Shown here one piece after another: positions 60,982 through 64,000 of a DNA stretch of 64,000 bases. The stretch lies in contig NZ_JAEAMR010000009.1 in assembly GCF_015999245.1 (NCBI RefSeq), positions 247,531 to 311,530 of the forward strand. Reading direction: 5' to 3'. Under the pieces are notes generated by a model, which worked only from the letters and a program-made list of their open reading frames with translations, did not search any database and had not been told where the DNA came from. The translations under genes were made by a program, and so were the position numbers. This DNA comes from Streptomyces sp. AV19. Its GTDB lineage: Bacteria; Actinomycetota; Actinomycetes; Streptomycetales; Streptomycetaceae. Positions within the stretch are counted from its first letter, which is position 1, and every line of letters starts with the position of its first letter.

Positions 60982-62568
60982 TCAGCCGAGGAGGCCGCCG
61001 AGGGCGCCACCGCCGCTGAGACCGCCGGAGGAGCCGTTGCCGCCCGACGTCCCGCCACCGCCCGTGCCACCGCTCGTCGCGGCACCCGTGGGGCTGTGCG
61101 GCGCGGCCGGTGCGGCGGGCCGCTGGTGGGGCGTCTGGGGCGCGGGACGGGGCCCACCCGAAGTGGCCCCCGGACGGCTGGAACCGGCCGGTCCCGTCGG
61201 GGACTTGGCGGCCCCCCGGGCCGGCGGGGTGGCGGACGGGGTGGCCGTCTTGCGACCGGTGGCGCTCGGCCGGGGGCTGCCCGGGCCGGTGGGACCGTGG
61301 GTGCCGCGCCGGGGGGTGCCGGTCTCCGGCCGCGGCGCGAACGGCGAGCCGGGCAGGCTGTTGACCGGCGGCGAGGACGGGCTGCCGGGCAGGGTGGCCG
61401 GCTGCGCGGAGCGGACCGCGCCGCCGAGCATCGAACCCGTCAGCAGCGTCAGCCCGATGAGCACGGTCGCCATCACGGCGCCGCGGCGCAGCACCCGCCG
61501 CCGCAGCTCCCCGATCGCGGCCCGCGGGCCGAGCTTGCGCCACGCCTCGCCGGCCAGCCGGCCGTCGACGGAGTAGAAGGGGGCGCCCGCGATGACCAGC
61601 GGGCTCCAGGCGGCCAGGTAGATGATGTCGGGCGTGTCGTAGGCGGGGTGGGTGCGCCAGCTGACGGTGACCAGCAGCGCGATGGACAGCAGAGCGCCGA
61701 CGGCGGCGGCGAGCCGCTGCCAGAGGCCGAAGATGGTCAGGACGCCGACGATGATCTGGAGGAAGGCCACCGTCAGGCCGGAGCCGACGGGGTGGGCGAG
61801 GGCGAACTCCCGCAGCGGCGCCGCGGCGTCCCAGGGGTGCAGGGAGGTCAGCCAGGTGACCATGGAGCCGCGCTTGCCGCCGTCGAAGTAGACGGGGTCG
61901 CACAGCTTGCCCATGCCGGCGTAGACGGAGATCAGCCCGAGGAAGATCCGCAGCGGCAGCAGGACGACGCCGAGGTTCATCCGGCGGCCGGGATAGTAGG
62001 CGTGCCGGACGGCATCGTCCTGACGGGAGCCGCCCGCCCGCCCGTCGTCCTCGTCGGGCCAGTCGGCCTCCTCGTCGAACTCGCCGTCCGGGTACGGCTG
62101 TTCGTCGAACGCCCCGGTCGCGGGGCGCATGCCGCGCAGGAGCCGGGTGTGCTCCTCGGCGGGGCCCCGGGGCCCGACCACGGTGGCGGGGGCGCCCCCG
62201 TCGACGCCGAGGCGCGGCAGGACCTGGGTGGCACCCGCGTCACCGCCGCCCCCGACGGCGGCGTGCATGGCCTCCAGCAATTGGGTGGGGGCCGCGTCCC
62301 CGGGCGCCGCCCGCCCGCTCCACACCACGGGCGCCCGGCGCCTGGCCGGGCCCTTGACGGTGGGCAGCTGCGCCGTGTCGGCGGCGATCCCGGCGAACTG
62401 CCGGGCGCGGTGCGGGGGACGCGCGAGCTGCACGCGGAAGCTCAGGTGGTTGCCGGAGACCTGCGCGGGATCGGACGGGACCTTCACCGTACTCAGCGCG
62501 GGCTGGTCGTCGTACCCGGAAGAGCTTCCCCCCGTAGGTGTGCGGGGTGTTCTGGTGTCCACACTCAT
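60982..62568 (-). CDS. DoxX-family membrane protein with disordered tails
   Basis: 528 residues. The N-terminal about 195 residues are Asp/Glu/Pro-rich and disordered. A DoxX-like four-helix membrane core spans about 198-345 (VVLLPLRIFLGLISVYAGMGKL, TVAFLQIIVGVLTIFG, RTHPAYDTPDIIYLAAW). After one more helix (VLIGLTLLTGSMLGG) comes a Pro/Ser/Thr tail ending in poly-Gly (GGALGGLLG). DoxX proteins have been linked to thiol and redox homeostasis in actinobacteria. ATG 62568 has no strong ribosome site. Confidence 0.85.
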   Translation of the reverse strand: MSVDTRTPRTPTGGSSSGYDDQPALSTVKVPSDPAQVSGNHLSFRVQLARPPHRARQFAGIAADTAQLPTVKGPARRRAPVVWSGRAAPGDAAPTQLLEAMHAAVGGGGDAGATQVLPRLGVDGGAPATVVGPRGPAEEHTRLLRGMRPATGAFDEQPYPDGEFDEEADWPDEDDGRAGGSRQDDAVRHAYYPGRRMNLGVVLLPLRIFLGLISVYAGMGKLCDPVYFDGGKRGSMVTWLTSLHPWDAAAPLREFALAHPVGSGLTVAFLQIIVGVLTIFGLWQRLAAAVGALLSIALLVTVSWRTHPAYDTPDIIYLAAWSPLVIAGAPFYSVDGRLAGEAWRKLGPRAAIGELRRRVLRRGAVMATVLIGLTLLTGSMLGGAVRSAQPATLPGSPSSPPVNSLPGSPFAPRPETGTPRRGTHGPTGPGSPRPSATGRKTATPSATPPARGAAKSPTGPAGSSRPGATSGGPRPAPQTPHQRPAAPAAPHSPTGAATSGGTGGGGTSGGNGSSGGLSGGGALGGLLG

Positions 62569-62634
62569 CTAACCGAGTGACCAGAGGTTAGGACACTGCC
62601 TTGACCGACACGGGTGTCCGAGACCCGTCAACCT

Positions 62635-62666
62635 GGCTGCGCCGCCCGTACGAGGACGGCGCAGCC
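62635..62666 (-). terminator. Terminator after rlmB
   Basis: GGCTGCGCCG (62635-62644) pairs with CGGCGCAGCC (62657-62666). It is eight bases beyond the rlmB stop on the minus strand. Confidence 0.82.
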
Positions 62667-62673
62667 GTTCGCG

Positions 62674-63624
62674 CTACGCGCGGCGGCGGGCCGCCTCGTA
62701 GAGGACGACGCCGGCCGCGACGCCCGCGTTGAGCGACTCCGCGCCGCCCGGCATCGGGATGCGCACCCGGAAGTCGCAGGTCTCGCCGACGAGCCGGGAC
62801 AGGCCCTTGCCCTCGCTGCCCACGACGATCACGACCGGGCCCTCCAGGGCGTCCAGCTCGTGCAGCTCGACGTCGCCGTCGGCGGCCAGGCCGACGACCA
62901 TCAGGCCCTCCTTCTGGTACGCCTCCAGCATCCGCGTCATGTTGGTGGCGCGGGCCACGGGGGTGCGGGCGGCGGTGCCGGCGGAGGTCTTCCAGGCGCT
63001 GGCGGTCATGCCGGCCGCGCGCCGCTCGGGGACGACCACGCCGTGGCCGCCGAAGGCGGAGACGGAGCGGACGACGGCGCCGAGATTGCGCGGGTCGGTG
63101 ATGCCGTCGAGGGCGACGATCAGCGGGTCCTCGCCGTTGCCGGCGGCGGTGGCCGTCAGGTCCTCGGGGTGGGCGTAGTCGTACGGCGGCACCGACAGGA
63201 CCAGGCCCTGGTGGTTGAGGCCGTTGGTCATCCGGTCCAGCTCGGGGCGGGGGGCCTCCATGAGGTTGAGGCCCTTCTCGGTGGCGAGCTGGATGGCCTC
63301 GCGCACGCGCTCGTCGCTGTCCACGAACTGCTGGACGTAGAGCGTGGTCGCGGGGACGCCCTCGCGCAGCGCCTCGACCACGGAGTTGCGGCCGACGACG
63401 AGCTCGTTGGTGCCCTTGGGGCCGCCGCGGCGCGGGGCCGGGCGGCGGGTGGCCTGCTTGGCCTGGGCATTGGCGACGCGGTTCTTCTTATGGCCCTTGC
63501 GCATGTGCGCGGGCGGGGTCGGGCCCTTGCCCTCCAGGCCCCGGCGCCGCTGGCCGCCGCTGCCGACCGTCGCGCCCTTCTTGTTGGACGTGCGGCGGTT
63601 CCTGCGCTGGCTGTTGCCGGCCAT
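62674..63624 (-). CDS. rlmB: 23S rRNA (guanosine-2'-O-)-methyltransferase RlmB
   Basis: 316 residues, SPOUT family. A basic, disordered N-terminal extension (residues 1-75) precedes the substrate-binding domain ([19 protein letters not shown]) and the knotted SAM domain, with [36 protein letters not shown] and [19 protein letters not shown] as motifs 1-3. It methylates G2251 of 23S rRNA. The gene commonly follows cysS, as here with a 74-base gap. The ATG is preceded by AGGTGACC. Confidence 0.95.
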   Translation of the reverse strand: MAGNSQRRNRRTSNKKGATVGSGGQRRRGLEGKGPTPPAHMRKGHKKNRVANAQAKQATRRPAPRRGGPKGTNELVVGRNSVVEALREGVPATTLYVQQFVDSDERVREAIQLATEKGLNLMEAPRPELDRMTNGLNHQGLVLSVPPYDYAHPEDLTATAAGNGEDPLIVALDGITDPRNLGAVVRSVSAFGGHGVVVPERRAAGMTASAWKTSAGTAARTPVARATNMTRMLEAYQKEGLMVVGLAADGDVELHELDALEGPVVIVVGSEGKGLSRLVGETCDFRVRIPMPGGAESLNAGVAAGVVLYEAARRRA

Positions 63625-63698
63625 GGGGTCACCTGTTTCTTTACTGCTCAGAGCCGCCGGGACAGCGGCTCAGTAAACGTACGTACGAAAAGTGTCGC

Positions 63699-64000
63699 TC
63701 AGGACAGCGACCAACGCGGACCGGACGGGGTGTCCTCGATCGCCAGACCGGACTGCTGGAGCTGGTCGCGGATGGCGTCGGCGGCGGCCCAGTCCTTGCG
63801 GGAGCGGGCCGCCTGGCGCTGCTCCAGCACGAGACGGACCAGGGAGTCCACCACGCCGTGCAGGTCGTCGCCGCGCCCGGCGCCGCCGGCCCACCGCTCG
63901 TCCAGCGGGTCCAGGCCCAGGACGCCGAGCATCGCCCGGACCTCGGCCAGGCGGGCGACGGCGGACTCCTTGTCGTCCGCGCTCAGCGCGGCGTTGCCCT
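63699..64000 (-). CDS. cysS: Cysteinyl-tRNA synthetase, C-terminal part
   Basis: The 3' end of the gene; the start lies beyond the window. The visible 100 residues read ALSADDKESAVARLAEVRAML, then LVLEQRQAARSRKDWAAADAIRDQL and the end GLAIEDTPSGPRWSLS. This is the standard C-terminal helical bundle of CysRS, which recognises the anticodon; the catalytic domain is off the edge. Followed by rlmB in the same direction. Confidence 0.93.
   Translation of the reverse strand, partial: GNAALSADDKESAVARLAEVRAMLGVLGLDPLDERWAGGAGRGDDLHGVVDSLVRLVLEQRQAARSRKDWAAADAIRDQLQQSGLAIEDTPSGPRWSLS

Overview
The window is chromosomal DNA from a Streptomyces or very close relative. The evidence is very high GC with strong third-position bias, GTG and TTG starts, AGGAGG-type ribosome sites, an XRE/DUF397 pair, a TerD protein, GroEL2 behind CIRCE elements, a BldD-type diguanylate cyclase, DasR-type operators and MsiK. 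From memory, the gene order groEL2-csp-moaD-thrC ... nagK-nagA ... cdgB ... tRNA-Thr-msiK ... rlmB-cysS follows the S. coelicolor core chromosome. I see no prophage, CRISPR array or transposase.

Layout. 0.2-3.2 kb: siderophore ABC permeases and ATPase behind an iron box. 3.6-8.6 kb: a 2-methylisoborneol-synthase-like terpene synthase, a YbdK-type ligase and small proteins. 8.8-16.3 kb: a helicase-associated protein, a Uma2 nuclease-like protein, an XPB helicase, a solitary RelE/ParE-like protein and a HelD/HelR-type ATPase. 16.3-23.8 kb: ArsR with a frameshifted MFS exporter, an HD protein, CutC, then MurQ, an RpiR regulator and a PTS EIIBC permease for N-acetylmuramate-type sugars. 23.8-28.3 kb: GroEL2, cold-shock protein, MoaD/CysO-like carrier, and threonine synthase under a SAM-I riboswitch. 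28.4-32.5 kb: GpgS, OtsA and OtsB (glucosylglycerate and trehalose). 32.5-39.5 kb: an orphan sugar-binding lipoprotein, then SIS isomerase, NagK, NagA, a PfkB kinase and a class II aldolase, forming an amino-sugar catabolic block with a DasR site. 39.5-42.3 kb: a small island of XRE/DUF5753, DUF397 and hypothetical genes, bracketed by about 90-bp inverted repeats. 42.3-64 kb: a carbohydrate-binding membrane protein, CdgB, flavin reductase, ArfB, TerD, a secreted M4 protease, a drug MFS pump, an M24 peptidase, an MMPL transporter, tRNA-Thr, MsiK, a nucleotidyltransferase, a DoxX protein, RlmB and the 3' end of cysS.

The strongest functional theme is amino-sugar and cell-wall sugar metabolism. 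MurQ yields GlcNAc-6-phosphate, NagK can also make it, and NagA deacetylates it. DasR-like 16-mers occur in front of nagK, in front of msiK and, unexpectedly, over the start codon of cutC. The second theme is non-coding structure: a SAM riboswitch, paired CIRCE elements, several convincing terminators, and a mosaic of intergenic repeats (a gene-end tag, a 35-bp-arm perfect palindrome, and the inverted repeats around the DUF397 island). One stretch near 53.7 kb looks like corrupted sequence, and two genes appear frameshifted.
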